Assembly: GCF_004214935.1 (NCBI RefSeq)
Contig: NZ_SFCC01000001.1
Location: 310,001 to 374,000, forward strand
Direction of reading: 5' to 3'
Source: Amycolatopsis suaedae
GTDB lineage: Bacteria; Actinomycetota; Actinomycetes; Mycobacteriales; Pseudonocardiaceae
Length of the DNA: 64,000 nt
The position numbers and the translations under genes are program-made. Position 1 is the stretch's first letter; the number at the start of each line of letters is the position of its first letter. The notes below the pieces were generated by a model, which was not told the DNA's origin, ran no database searches, and saw nothing but the letters and a program-made list of their open reading frames with translations. This document shows positions 17,571-25,485 of the stretch, in pieces.

Positions 17571-18491
17571 TCAGCCGACGGTCAGCACGATCTTGCCGCG
17601 GGTGCGGCCCTCCTGGCTGAGCTGCCACGCCCGGCCCGCCTCGGCCAGCGGCAGCGCATGGTCGACGTGCACCGTCAGCGCGCCCTCGTCGGCCAGCCGC
17701 GCCAGCTCGGTCAGTCCAGCCGCGTCGGGGCGTGCCCACAGCACGTGCCCGCCCAGCCCGGCGGCGTCGCCGTCGGCGATGGAGACGAGGCGGGACGCGT
17801 CGCGGTGCAACCCGGCCGAGGCGTGCACGGCACCGCCGCCGACGAAGTCCAGCACCACGTCCACCCCGTCGGCCAGCGCGCGGACCCGGTCGGCGAGGCC
17901 GTCGCCGTAGCTGACCGGTTCGGCGCCGAGGGACCGCAGGAAGTCGTGGTTGCGCTCGCTGGCCGTTCCGATCACCCGGGCACCGCGGGCGACGGCGATC
18001 TGCACGCCGAGCGAGCCGACCCCGCCGGACGCACCGTGGATCAGGACGGTGTCGTCCTTGGCCACGTGCACCCGGTCGATCGACTGCAGCGCGGTCAGCC
18101 CGGCCAGCGGGACACCGGCGGCCTGCTCCCAGCTCAGCGACGCGGGCTTGCGGGCCAGCATCCGCACGCTCGCCGCGACCCGCTCGGCGTAGGCGCCGAG
18201 CTGGGCGACGTCCTTGCGGATGTAGCCGTAGACCTCGTCACCGATGGCGAACTCGGGCACGTCCGGGCCCAGTGCCGTCACCACACCGGCGACGTCCCAG
18301 CCCGGGATGATCGGGAACACCGACTCCATGATCTCGTCCAGGTAGCCCGCGCCGAGCTTCCAGTCCACCGGGTTGACCCCGGCTGCCCGCACCTCGACGA
18401 GTACCTCGCTCGGGCCGACCTTCGGCTCCGGGTGCTCGGTCAGGGTCAGCGCTTCTGGGCCGCCGTATCCGGCCTGGGTGATTGCCTTCAT
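17571..18491 (-). CDS. MDR-family NADP-dependent quinone oxidoreductase
   Basis: 306 residues of the medium-chain dehydrogenase family lacking catalytic zinc ligands. Motifs are AAGVNPVDWKLGAG, PIIPGWDVAGVV, the Rossmann loop GASGGVGSLGVQIA and the C-terminal RTRGKIVLTV. It is close to quinone oxidoreductases and enoyl reductases that use NADPH (QOR/zeta-crystallin group). The ATG at 18491 begins the canonical MKAITQAGYGGPE. It is a cytoplasmic, stand-alone enzyme with unknown substrate, divergent from the LysE unit. Confidence 0.85.
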   Translation of the reverse strand: MKAITQAGYGGPEALTLTEHPEPKVGPSEVLVEVRAAGVNPVDWKLGAGYLDEIMESVFPIIPGWDVAGVVTALGPDVPEFAIGDEVYGYIRKDVAQLGAYAERVAASVRMLARKPASLSWEQAAGVPLAGLTALQSIDRVHVAKDDTVLIHGASGGVGSLGVQIAVARGARVIGTASERNHDFLRSLGAEPVSYGDGLADRVRALADGVDVVLDFVGGGAVHASAGLHRDASRLVSIADGDAAGLGGHVLWARPDAAGLTELARLADEGALTVHVDHALPLAEAGRAWQLSQEGRTRGKIVLTVG

Positions 18492-18575
18492 GCCGGCGGC
18501 AACGCGGCGGGCGGTGATCGCATTCCGCCGGCAAAACCGATTGCCCCCGAACGTGGCGGACGGCACGATCGCCGC

Positions 18576-18677
18576 ATGTTCCCGATCGCCGTGGTCCTGT
18601 CGTCCGCCGTCGCACGTCTCGTGCCGGCGCGACAGCAGCGCGGCCCCGAGCCGGGAGCGACCAGCCTCCGGACGTGA
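18576..18677 (+). CDS. Possible 33-codon upstream ORF coupled to the LysE gene
   Basis: ATG start with a CACGAT hexamer 6 nt upstream. It encodes a short peptide (MFPIAVVLSSAVARLV at the start) and stops in a GTGA overlap with the LysE-family start. This could be a translated leader that couples initiation of the exporter. Without conservation data it remains a weak call. Confidence 0.3.
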   Translation: MFPIAVVLSSAVARLVPARQQRGPEPGATSLRT

Positions 18678-19288
18678 TCGAGGCGCTGGCCGCGGGCCTC
18701 GCGGCCGGTTACGGCATCGCCGTTCCGGTCGGGGCCGTCGCGGTCTACCTGGTGTCGCTCACCGCCCGCACCTCCTTGCGCACCGGCGTGTCCGCGGCGC
18801 TCGGGGTGGCGACGGCGGACGGGCTGTACGCGGCGCTGGCCGTTGCCGGCGGCGCCGCCCTCGCCCCGCTGATCGAACCGGTCGCCGCCCAGCTGCGCTG
18901 GGGTTCGGCCGCCGTCCTCATCGGACTGGCCGGACACGGCGTGGTGAGCGGGATCCGGCGTTACCGGAGTCCCGCGGCGGAGGAGCCGCCGGTCCGCGCC
19001 GCGCGGGCGTACCTGGGGCTGTTCGGCGTCACGTTGCTCAACCCGCTCACCGTCGTGTACTTCACCGTGCTGGTGCTCGGCGGCCAGGCCGAGGTGGCGG
19101 CGGACGCGGGGGAGCGGACGGTGTTCGTGCTCGCCGCGTTCGCGGCCTCGGCGAGCTGGCAGTTGCTGCTGGCCTGTGGTGGAGCCCTGCTCGGCCGGGT
19201 GCTGACCGGGCGCCGCGGTCAGCTGGTGACCGCGGTCGCCGCCGGGCTGCTGGTCGCGGGCCTGGCGGTCGGGCTGGTCGTGCGGTAG
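18674..19288 (+). CDS. LysE/RhtB-family exporter
   Basis: 204 residues with about six hydrophobic helices. The N-terminal AGYGIAVPVGAVAVYLVSLTARTSLRTGVSAALGVATADG corresponds to the LysE GPxxxxv-type opening, and LLNPLTVVYFTVLVLG is the conserved NP motif of the third helix. Family members export amino acids or small metabolites. The substrate is unknown. The start is GTG. The 3' end overlaps the convergent GNAT gene by 70 bp, the longest overlap in the window. Confidence 0.85.
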   Translation: MIEALAAGLAAGYGIAVPVGAVAVYLVSLTARTSLRTGVSAALGVATADGLYAALAVAGGAALAPLIEPVAAQLRWGSAAVLIGLAGHGVVSGIRRYRSPAAEEPPVRAARAYLGLFGVTLLNPLTVVYFTVLVLGGQAEVAADAGERTVFVLAAFAASASWQLLLACGGALLGRVLTGRRGQLVTAVAAGLLVAGLAVGLVVR

Positions 19289-19992
19289 TGGTAGGCGCAG
19301 ATCTCGGTGAACCCGAGCCGGTCGTAGAGCCGTTCCGCGGCGGTGTTGCCGGGTTCGACCTGCAGGTACATCCGGTCCGCCGCGTGGTCACGGGCCCAGC
19401 CCGCCAGTGCGGCGAGCACCGCGCGGGCCGCGCCCCTTCCGCGAGCCTCGGGCAGGGTCGCCATCCCGAACACCCCGGCCCAGCCGGTGTCGGCGACCGC
19501 GCGGCCGACGGCGACCGGCGTCCCGCCGATGACGGCAGTGGCGTACGCGGCGGGCAGCCGGATACGGTCCAGCACCTCCCGTTCCGCCGGGCCCGCTCCG
19601 GCGACGTGCATCCAGTCCGGCGCCGGGTGGTCGTCCAGCCGGACGGCGTGCCGCGGCTCGCCGACGAGGGTCGCGGTGGTGGCGGTGCGCAGCGACATCG
19701 GGCTGCGCAGGACGTAGCCGCGAGCGGCCAGTGCGGCGTCCAGGGTGGCCGGGCACGCGCCGGGGCTGATCTGGAAGCAGGCGGTGGCGCCGTGGCCGGC
19801 GTAGAACCGTTCCGCGTGGGCGATCCGGCCGGGCAGTTCGGCCGGGGCGGCGTCGTGGTGCGGCAGTACCGATCCCGCCCACCACGAGCCGGCGGCGTCG
19901 TGCCGCAGCCACCACCCGCCGGCGCCGCTGACGTGCCGTGCCGGGACCGCGCGGGCGGTGCGTTCCTGGAGGCTCCTGACCAGTTCGGACAC
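19219..19992 (-). CDS. GNAT-family N-acetyltransferase
   Basis: 257 residues. The C-terminal GNAT domain has the acetyl-CoA loop in ATLPEARGRGAARAVL and the closing GNTAAERLYDRLGFTE. A less conserved N-terminal half may be a second, degenerate GNAT-like module. It transfers acetyl from acetyl-CoA to an amine of unknown identity. It starts with ATG at 19992. The last 23 codons are antisense to the LysE gene, so the two cannot be altered independently there. The reading frame has no competing earlier stop. Confidence 0.8.
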   Translation of the reverse strand: MSELVRSLQERTARAVPARHVSGAGGWWLRHDAAGSWWAGSVLPHHDAAPAELPGRIAHAERFYAGHGATACFQISPGACPATLDAALAARGYVLRSPMSLRTATTATLVGEPRHAVRLDDHPAPDWMHVAGAGPAEREVLDRIRLPAAYATAVIGGTPVAVGRAVADTGWAGVFGMATLPEARGRGAARAVLAALAGWARDHAADRMYLQVEPGNTAAERLYDRLGFTEICAYHYRTTSPTARPATSSPAATAVTS

Positions 19993-20016
19993 TCGCCGAT
20001 CCTGGCAGAAAACGGT

Positions 20017-20046
20017 TTGCCGGTACCGGGCCGGCCCGGTTACCGT
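20017..20046 (+). promoter_or_regulatory. rpmF: Candidate promoter of the leader-rpmF unit
   Basis: TTGCCG (20017-20022), an 18-bp spacer and TACCGT (20041-20046). The -10-like hexamer ends 6 nt before a GTG codon, which fits a leaderless transcript starting on the leader ORF. Confidence 0.45.
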
Positions 20047-20052
20047 CGCGCC

Positions 20053-20091
20053 GTGATCATCGAGCGCTCTGCGATGCCGAAGGCGTCCTAG
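20053..20091 (+). CDS. 12-residue leader ORF upstream of rpmF
   Basis: GTG start, peptide VIIERSAMPKAS, TAG stop. It sits directly behind a promoter-like pair of hexamers and ends 11 nt before a perfect hairpin (20103-20128), the layout of an attenuation leader. Translation is not proven. Confidence 0.35.
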   Translation: MIIERSAMPKAS

Positions 20092-20102
20092 CTACGGCAC
20101 CC

Positions 20103-20128
20103 AGCCCTGCCGGCCGACCGGCAGGGCT
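20103..20128 (+). promoter_or_regulatory. Perfect hairpin between the leader ORF and rpmF
   Basis: AGCCCTGCCGG, loop CCGA, then the exact complement: an 11-bp stem with a four-base loop. It could be an attenuator of rpmF, or a terminator of the short leader transcript. No U-tract follows. Confidence 0.55.
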
Positions 20129-20170
20129 GCTCAGCGTGCCCTGACTCGACTCACATTCCCAGGACGACTC

Positions 20171-20347
20171 ATGTCCAGTTCGATGTTCCGTAAGAAGTCG
20201 CGCTCGCGGGTCCGGCACCACCGGGCGCAGTGGAAGAAGATCACCGCGCCGGAGCTGATCCGCTGCCCCGCATGTGGTGAGCTGAAGCCGCCGCACGTGG
20301 TGTGCCCGGCCTGCGGCCGGTACAACGGCAGGCAGGTGACCGGCTGA
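20171..20347 (+). CDS. rpmF: 50S ribosomal protein L32, zinc-ribbon form
   Basis: 58 residues on the plus strand. A basic N-terminus (MSSSMFRKKSRSRVRHHRAQWKK) is followed by the zinc ribbon CPACGELKPPHVVCPACG with two CxxC pairs, and ends in GRYNGRQVTG. Length and ribbon match L32. The N-terminus is unlike the usual MAVPKRK opening, so this may be an accessory L32 paralogue rather than the principal copy. Having all four cysteines, it should need zinc, so it is not the zinc-free replacement form made under starvation. An ATG at 20183 is an alternative start. It is preceded by a possible leader peptide and hairpin. Confidence 0.85.
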   Translation: MSSSMFRKKSRSRVRHHRAQWKKITAPELIRCPACGELKPPHVVCPACGRYNGRQVTG

Positions 20348-20421
20348 CGGTGCCCCACCGGCGCGTGAAGGCCACCTTCATTGAGGGCCCCGGCGAAGTC
20401 GGTGTGGGTGGCTTGTCGCGT

Positions 20422-20479
20422 GTACCCCAATGTGGCATTGGGGTACTTGAACTCCCCCAATGCCACATTGGGGGAGTTC
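20422..20479. repeat. A-type palindrome pair, copy 2
   Basis: Left hairpin GTACCCCAATG with loop TGG (11-bp arms, 20422-20446). Right hairpin GAACTCCCCCAATG with loop CCA (14-bp arms, 20449-20479). The two share the core CCCCAATG. Base changes outside the core are compensated in both arms, which suggests the hairpin is maintained. Confidence 0.8.
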
Positions 20480-20580
20480 GCCGGTCGTGGGGTTGTCTCG
20501 TTCGTGGCGACCAGTGGGGCTGCCGAGCCTGCTGTGACCACTGAGACTGCCGGGCCGTGACACCAGGCGCCGCGAAGCAC

Positions 20581-20627
20581 GTGAAGGCCACCTTCATCAC
20601 GTGAGACGACAGGAACTCGGCCTTCAT
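20581..20627. repeat. B-type intergenic repeat, copy 2
   Basis: Begins with the hairpin GTGAAGG-CCA-CCTTCAT and ends CTCGGCCTTCAT. It is inverted relative to the copy at 10181. A lone hairpin of the same kind lies near 20366. Confidence 0.75.
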
Positions 20628-20687
20628 GCGGACCTACAGGTCCCAGCCGTCCCAGGCGTCACAACCGCATCACCGGTCACCCGTCAC

Positions 20688-20720
20688 CTCACGACACGAG
20701 AACCGGATCCATGTCGTGAG
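20688..20720. terminator. Hairpin beyond the pruC 3' end
   Basis: CTCACGACA and its exact complement, separated by 15 nt, 60 bp after the minus-strand pruC stop. The right arm runs into GTGAGTTCCGCCTTC, a word that recurs near 45043. Confidence 0.4.
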
Positions 20721-20779
20721 TTCCGCCTTCCGGCCCGCCTGCCAGACGCCAGCGCCGACTTTGCCGGGGCCCTGACGTC

Positions 20780-21925
20780 TCACGTGCGTTGAGCGTCCGG
20801 GGGCGGGGTCAGCAGCGGCGCCATGGACAGGCCCAGGTGCAGCAGCAGCCGGTGGTCGCCGCGGGACAGGTCCAGGCCGGTGACCCGCTCCACCTGCCGC
20901 AGCCGGTAGTACACCGTCTGCCGATGCACCGACAGGGCCGCCGCGGTGGCGGCCACGTTGCCCGCCTGGTCCAGGAACGTCAGCGCCGTGCCGGCCAGGC
21001 CGGGATCGCCGTGCTCGAGCAGGCGGCGCACCGCCGGGTCGAGCACGGCCGACGTCAGCGCGTCTTCCGGGCCGCAGGCCAGCAGCCGGTACACGCCGAG
21101 TTCGGCCCACGCCGCGACCGGCCGCAGCGCGGGCACCGACTCGGCGACCCTCGCCGCCAGCCGGGCCTCCCGCCAGCTGGCACCGGCCTCGGTCAGGTCC
21201 GGCCGCGGTGCGCCGATCCCGGCGAGCAGGCCGGTGCGCTGGCCGGGCAGGTCCAGTGCGCGCCGGGCGATGTCGTGGGCCGAGGCGGGCGCGGGCACCA
21301 GCAGCGTGGTGTGGTGCCTGCCGGACCAGGCCAGCACCGACCGTGGCAGTGTCCACAGGTTCACCGGCTCCAGCGCCGCACGCCCCGGCAGCCGCAGTTC
21401 GACGGCCGTCACCGCAACACCGCGGCGCACCAGGCCCTGGTCGTCCAGTTCGGTCGCGGCCCGCTCGACGGCCTCCCGGTCGGGGGAGAGCAGATCGCGC
21501 ACCGCGAACTCCAGCTGCTCGCGGGTCCGGCTCTGCTGCGCCATCAGCGCGCCCGCGCGCTCGGCCAGCGCCAGCGCGGCCGGAACCGCGTCGTCGTCGA
21601 CACCGGGCTCCTCGTCGAGCAGCCACAGGTAGCCGTGGGTCAGCCCCTTCCACCGGGCGGGCAGGCACAGCCGGGCCAGGACACCCTCGGCCGGCGCCGC
21701 CGGGATCCGCACCGCACCGTCGGCCGTCGCGATGCCGAACCGGCCGAACCACCGGCGTACGTCGGCGGAGGACCGGCGTTCCAGGATCGACCGCCGCCGG
21801 ATCTCGTCGATCTCGCTGCCGTGCGAGCAGAACGCCACCAGGTTCAGGTCCCGGTCCTCCAGCGTCGCCGGGCGGCCGAGCAGCCGCGAAACCTCGTCGA
21901 CGATGTCCTGCAACTCCGGCCGCAT
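20780..21925 (-). CDS. PucR-family activator, PruC/PutR-like
   Basis: 381 residues. The C-terminal helix-turn-helix (NVAATAAALSVHRQTVYYRLRQVERVTGLDL) is the PucR/CdaR type, and the N-terminal part is a GAF-like sensor region (LGRPATLEDRDLNLVAFCSHG). It faces the proline dehydrogenase gene across 85 bp, the arrangement of PruC with pruB in mycobacteria and PutR with its targets in Streptomyces, where the regulator activates proline catabolism. The ATG at 21925 has TATGCT 6 nt upstream on the minus strand, so the mRNA is probably leaderless. Confidence 0.82.
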   Translation of the reverse strand: MRPELQDIVDEVSRLLGRPATLEDRDLNLVAFCSHGSEIDEIRRRSILERRSSADVRRWFGRFGIATADGAVRIPAAPAEGVLARLCLPARWKGLTHGYLWLLDEEPGVDDDAVPAALALAERAGALMAQQSRTREQLEFAVRDLLSPDREAVERAATELDDQGLVRRGVAVTAVELRLPGRAALEPVNLWTLPRSVLAWSGRHHTTLLVPAPASAHDIARRALDLPGQRTGLLAGIGAPRPDLTEAGASWREARLAARVAESVPALRPVAAWAELGVYRLLACGPEDALTSAVLDPAVRRLLEHGDPGLAGTALTFLDQAGNVAATAAALSVHRQTVYYRLRQVERVTGLDLSRGDHRLLLHLGLSMAPLLTPPPDAQRT

Positions 21926-21926
21926 G

Positions 21927-21946
21927 TGTTGAGCATATGTCCAACA
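21927..21946. promoter_or_regulatory. Inverted repeat between pruC-like gene and proline dehydrogenase
   Basis: TGTTG and CAACA arms around a central CATATG (20 bp, 14 of 20 positions symmetric). It covers the likely -10 of the regulator gene, so binding would allow autoregulation and control of the divergent enzyme gene. A perfect GACAGCTGTC palindrome follows near 21964. Confidence 0.4.
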
Positions 21947-22010
21947 GATCACGGCATTGTCGTGACAGCTGTCCGGAGTCGTGACGGGCTCGCGGTCGTA
22001 CCGTGTGCCC

Positions 22011-22937
22011 ATGCTCGGTACCCCACTGCTGATGGCCTCGCGCAGCCCGCGCGTGCGCAAGCTCGTCACCACCACCCCGGCGTCGCGCCGCCTGGTGAAC
22101 CGCTTCGTCGCCGGTGAGACCACCGGCCAGGTGCTGGCCGCGACCGAGGCGCTGACCGGCGAGGGCGCGACGGTCACCATCGACCACCTCGGCGAGGACA
22201 CCACCAGCCGGGCCGAGGCCGAGGCCGTCCGCGACGCCTACGTCGCCCTGCTCGGCAGGCTCGGCGACCTCGGCCACGGCGAGCGGGCCGAGGTGTCGGT
22301 GAAACTGTCGGCCGTCGGCCAGGCACTGCCCGGCGACGGCCACCGGATCGCGCTGGACAACGCCAGGGTGATCTGCGAGGCCGCCCGGCGCGCGGGCACC
22401 ACGGTCACGCTCGACATGGAGGACCACAGCACGGTCGACTCCACCCTGGAGGTGCTGCGCGAGCTGCGGGCCGACTACCCGTGGCTGGGCGCCGTGCTGC
22501 AGTCCTGCCTGCACCGCACCGAGGACGACTGCCGGGCGCTGGCCTACGAGGGCTCACGGGTGCGGCTGGTCAAGGGCGCCTACGCGGAGCCGGCCTCGGT
22601 CGCCTACACCGCGAAGGCCGACGTCGACCGCGCCTACGTCCGGTGCCTGCGCATCCTGTTCGAGTCCGCTGCCTACCCGATGGTGGCCACGCACGACCCG
22701 AGGATGATCGCCATCGCCGGGCGGCTCGCCGAGGAGGCCGTGCGCACGTCGGCCAGCTTCGAGTACCAGATGCTCTACGGCATCCGCGTCGCCGAGCAGC
22801 GCAGGCTCGTGTCGGCCGGGTCGCGGGTGCGGGTCTACCTGCCCTACGGCGCCGACTGGTACGGCTACTTCATGCGCAGGCTCGCCGAGCGGCCGGCCAA
22901 CGTGGCGTTCTTCGTCCGGTCGGTGTTCACGCGCTAA
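22011..22937 (+). CDS. pruB: Proline dehydrogenase
   Basis: 308 residues, the length of monofunctional bacterial proline dehydrogenase with an FAD TIM-barrel. Signatures are SVKLSAVGQ, RLVKGAYAEP (FAD and substrate contact), FEYQMLYGIR and the C-terminal RVYLPYGADWYGYFMRRLAERPAN. It oxidises L-proline to pyrroline-5-carboxylate, passing electrons to the membrane quinone pool. The partner P5C dehydrogenase is not adjacent. Starts at ATG 22011, with TACCGT 6 nt upstream (probably leaderless). The divergent PucR activator presumably turns it on. Its stop overlaps the next convergent gene by 4 bp. Confidence 0.93.
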   Translation: MLGTPLLMASRSPRVRKLVTTTPASRRLVNRFVAGETTGQVLAATEALTGEGATVTIDHLGEDTTSRAEAEAVRDAYVALLGRLGDLGHGERAEVSVKLSAVGQALPGDGHRIALDNARVICEAARRAGTTVTLDMEDHSTVDSTLEVLRELRADYPWLGAVLQSCLHRTEDDCRALAYEGSRVRLVKGAYAEPASVAYTAKADVDRAYVRCLRILFESAAYPMVATHDPRMIAIAGRLAEEAVRTSASFEYQMLYGIRVAEQRRLVSAGSRVRVYLPYGADWYGYFMRRLAERPANVAFFVRSVFTR

Positions 22938-24130
22938 CGCGTCCGCAGCACCATTTCCGCCAGCAGGCGCTCGTCCGGGTCGGTGAGCCGGTCGCCGACC
23001 AGCTCGCTGATCTGGTTCATCCGGTACCGGACCGTCTGCGGGTGCAGGCCGAGCCTGCGGCCGACCTCGGTCACCCCGCCGCGGGTCTCCAGCCACACCC
23101 GCAGCGTGGTGACCAGCCGGTCGCGTTGCTTGGCGGGCAGCGTGTCGAACGGCGCCAGCACGTGCTTGGCCAGGTGCGCGGCGAGGAAGTCGTCGGCGAA
23201 CAGCACCAGCGTCGGCAGGTGGTCGGCGCAGCGGATGACCGGGTCGTCGGGCAGCAGGCCGCGTTGCGCCAGCGCGAGCGCGCGGCGGGCACGGGCCCGG
23301 GACCGGTGCGCGTCGGCGAGTGCGACGGTCGGTCCCACCGCCGCCCGCACCCCGCCGAGCCTGCGGGTGATCTCGTCCAGGTCGGCGTCCGGCTCGGGCG
23401 CCACCAGGCACGGCTCGGCGCTGTCCAGGTCGACCAGCACCCGGCCGCCGAGGGACAGCCCGGACGGCGGTTCGCCCTCGGGCTGCCGGAACGCGATCAC
23501 CGTGACCCTGGCGGGAAGGTCCCACTCCGCCGCCGAGGCCAGATCGGCGAGTGCCGGCGCCGAGACGCCCTGCTCGGCCAGGATCGCCGCGAGCAGCCGC
23601 CTGCGGTGCAGTTCGGTCGCGCCGGCGGCCTCGGCCTGTGCTTCCAGGTAGCCCTCGACCGCCGTCGTGCTGACCTCGTCGACCCAGGCGAAGATCGCCT
23701 CGGCCGTGGTGAACAGGATCTCCGGGTTGATCCCCATGTGCCTGCCGACGGTGTTGAGCCGTCGCCAGACCACCCTGGCGCCGATCCGGATCGCCGCCTG
23801 CATGGCGTCCATCGTGCGGCCCTCGTGGAACTCCACCCGCCCGCCGTAGCGGAACACCGATTTCCAGTCGGCCCGCAGCGAGTGCGGATCGCAGATCGCG
23901 TCGAAACAGGTCTCGATCGCCATCGTCGTGCAGCCCACCAGCACGTCGTGGAACTTGCCTTCCAACGGCTGATCGTAGGCGGGAACGGTACGCTGGATTT
24001 CCCGGACCGCGTCGTGGATCAATGCGCCGGTCAGCGGGCGCACCTTTTCCGCGAGCTGAGCGGGAATCCTGTTCCAGAGTTTCTGTGACGAACTCAGCGG
24101 GACAGCATTCTGCGGTTGCTGCCTGTTCAT
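22934..24130 (-). CDS. PucR-family regulator with RsbRD-like N-terminus
   Basis: 398 residues. An N-terminal helical domain (VREIQRTVPAYDQPLEGKF, VEFHEGRTMDAMQAAIRIGARVVWRR) is followed by a GGDEF-like central region (CdaR type) and the C-terminal HTH LGLHPQTVRYRMNQISELVGD. It is a close architectural match of the regulators at 27234 and 55314. The effector is unknown. The divergent secreted lipase is the obvious candidate target. An inverted repeat, TTGTC-N7-GACAA, lies in the shared upstream region. The start is ATG at 24130; no strong ribosome site is seen. Confidence 0.8.
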   Translation of the reverse strand: MNRQQPQNAVPLSSSQKLWNRIPAQLAEKVRPLTGALIHDAVREIQRTVPAYDQPLEGKFHDVLVGCTTMAIETCFDAICDPHSLRADWKSVFRYGGRVEFHEGRTMDAMQAAIRIGARVVWRRLNTVGRHMGINPEILFTTAEAIFAWVDEVSTTAVEGYLEAQAEAAGATELHRRRLLAAILAEQGVSAPALADLASAAEWDLPARVTVIAFRQPEGEPPSGLSLGGRVLVDLDSAEPCLVAPEPDADLDEITRRLGGVRAAVGPTVALADAHRSRARARRALALAQRGLLPDDPVIRCADHLPTLVLFADDFLAAHLAKHVLAPFDTLPAKQRDRLVTTLRVWLETRGGVTEVGRRLGLHPQTVRYRMNQISELVGDRLTDPDERLLAEMVLRTR

Positions 24131-24189
24131 CCACGGAAAATAACCCCCGTGATCGCGGCCGTCAAACGAACAAAACAGCAAGATCGCCA

Positions 24190-24206
24190 TTGTCCGGAAA
24201 TGACAA
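24190..24206. promoter_or_regulatory. Inverted repeat TTGTC-N7-GACAA, site 1
   Basis: TTGTCCGGAAATGACAA, lying 60 bp before the PucR gene and 76 bp before the divergent lipase. The same spacing and arms occur upstream of the paralogous PucR gene at 55314 (site 56670-56686). Candidate operator of these regulators. Confidence 0.5.
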
Positions 24207-24281
24207 AGCTGGCGTCGGCCCGGGTTTCCGTTTCGGGTCGTGATTGTTTCCAGTGCGGCCCCGCGGCTACTTTTCCGGCGC

Positions 24282-25478
24282 ATGAGGCGCAGGATTCTTT
24301 CGGTCGTGATCACCGCCCTGGTGGCGGGCTCCGTGCTGTGTGCGGTTCCGGCGCTGTCAGCGCAACCGCCGCCCGATCCGGCGCCACCGGGGGACAGTTT
24401 CTTCGTCCCGCCCAGCCCGCTGCCGGAGGGAAAGCCGGGCGACGTCATCCGGTGGCGGCCGTCGAAGTCCGGCCCGCTGGGCACGCCGCCGGCCGCCTGG
24501 CAGGTCATGTACCTGTCGACCAACGCGCTCGGCGAGCGCACCGCGATGACCGGCACGGTGATCGTGCCGCGCGGCGCCGACCCGGCGAAGGCCCCGCTCG
24601 TCGGCTTCGCCCCCGGCACGCAGGGACCGGCGTTCAAGTGCCGGCCGTCGAACATGATCGACCGGCACGCCTTCTACGAGCAGCCCGCCCTGAACGACCT
24701 GCTCAACAGCGGTTACGCCGTCGCGGTACCCGACTACGAGGGCTACCGGCCCGAGCCGAAGGCCACCTACGTCACCGGGCGCGCCGAAGGGCACGCCCTG
24801 CTCGACGTCGTACGGGCGGCGCAGCGGCTGCCGCAGTCCGGGATCTCGCCGTCGGCGAAGGTGATGCTGCGTGGTTACTCGCAGGGCGGCGGCGCGTCGA
24901 TGTGGGCGGGCCAGCTCCAGCCGGAGTACGCCGCCGAGCTGGACCTGATCGGCATCGTCGCGGGCGGCGTCCCCGCCGACCTGACCGAGGTGGCGCTGTA
25001 TCTGGAGGGCAAGCGCGGTTTCGGCCTGCTGCTGTTCGCGTTGCTGGGACTGGACAACGCCTACCCGGACCTGGATCTCGGGCCCAGCCTGAACGACGCC
25101 GGCCGCGCCGCCGTCAACGCGATGAACGCCGATGAATGCACGCTGGACCTGTTGCTGAAGTACGAGAACAAGCGGCTGCGCGACTACCTGACCAGCAGCC
25201 CGCTGGTCGACCCGGAGTGGCTGGCCAGGGTCGGGGAGAACAAGCTGGGCGGCACACCCCCGCGCGTCCCCGTCTACCAGTACCACGGTGAGCAGGACGA
25301 CCTGGTGCAGTTCGGGCAGGCGGCCGCACTGCGCTCGGCCTACTGCGCGCAGGGCGTGAAGCTGACCTGGAAGGCCTACCAGTCCGACCACATCACCCTG
25401 GTCTACACCGGCAACGCCGACGCGCTGGCGTTCATGCGCGACCGTGTCGCCGGTGTCCCCGCGGGCTCGAACTGCTGA
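24282..25478 (+). CDS. Secreted lipase of the LIP family
   Basis: 398 residues. A signal peptide (MRRRILSVVITALVAGSVLCAVPALSA) precedes an alpha/beta hydrolase of the secretory lipase family. The nucleophile is Ser200 in GYSQGG. A downstream Asp in YHGEQDDLV and His in SDHITL complete the triad. It probably hydrolyses triacylglycerols or other esters outside the cell. The ATG at 24282 begins the signal peptide; earlier in-frame starts would extend it without reason. It is divergent from a PucR regulator, followed after 7 bp by the DUF5819-HTTM pair. Confidence 0.85.
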   Translation: MRRRILSVVITALVAGSVLCAVPALSAQPPPDPAPPGDSFFVPPSPLPEGKPGDVIRWRPSKSGPLGTPPAAWQVMYLSTNALGERTAMTGTVIVPRGADPAKAPLVGFAPGTQGPAFKCRPSNMIDRHAFYEQPALNDLLNSGYAVAVPDYEGYRPEPKATYVTGRAEGHALLDVVRAAQRLPQSGISPSAKVMLRGYSQGGGASMWAGQLQPEYAAELDLIGIVAGGVPADLTEVALYLEGKRGFGLLLFALLGLDNAYPDLDLGPSLNDAGRAAVNAMNADECTLDLLLKYENKRLRDYLTSSPLVDPEWLARVGENKLGGTPPRVPVYQYHGEQDDLVQFGQAAALRSAYCAQGVKLTWKAYQSDHITLVYTGNADALAFMRDRVAGVPAGSNC

Positions 25479-25485
25479 GCACGCC

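Larger units (their letters stand above)
20348..20779. other. Repeat-filled gap between convergent rpmF and pruC
   Basis: 432 bp. It contains two A-type palindromes (20422-20446 and 20449-20479), a B element (20581-20627), a 9-bp stem (20688-20720) and a C-type word GACTTTGCCGGGGCCC near 20757. No gene is supported. As both flanking genes end here, the palindromes could act as a bidirectional terminator. Confidence 0.7.

Noticed and set aside
20670-22514. Open frame of about 600 codons antisense across pruC and pruB
   Set aside because: It spans two divergent well-supported genes and their promoter; not a gene.
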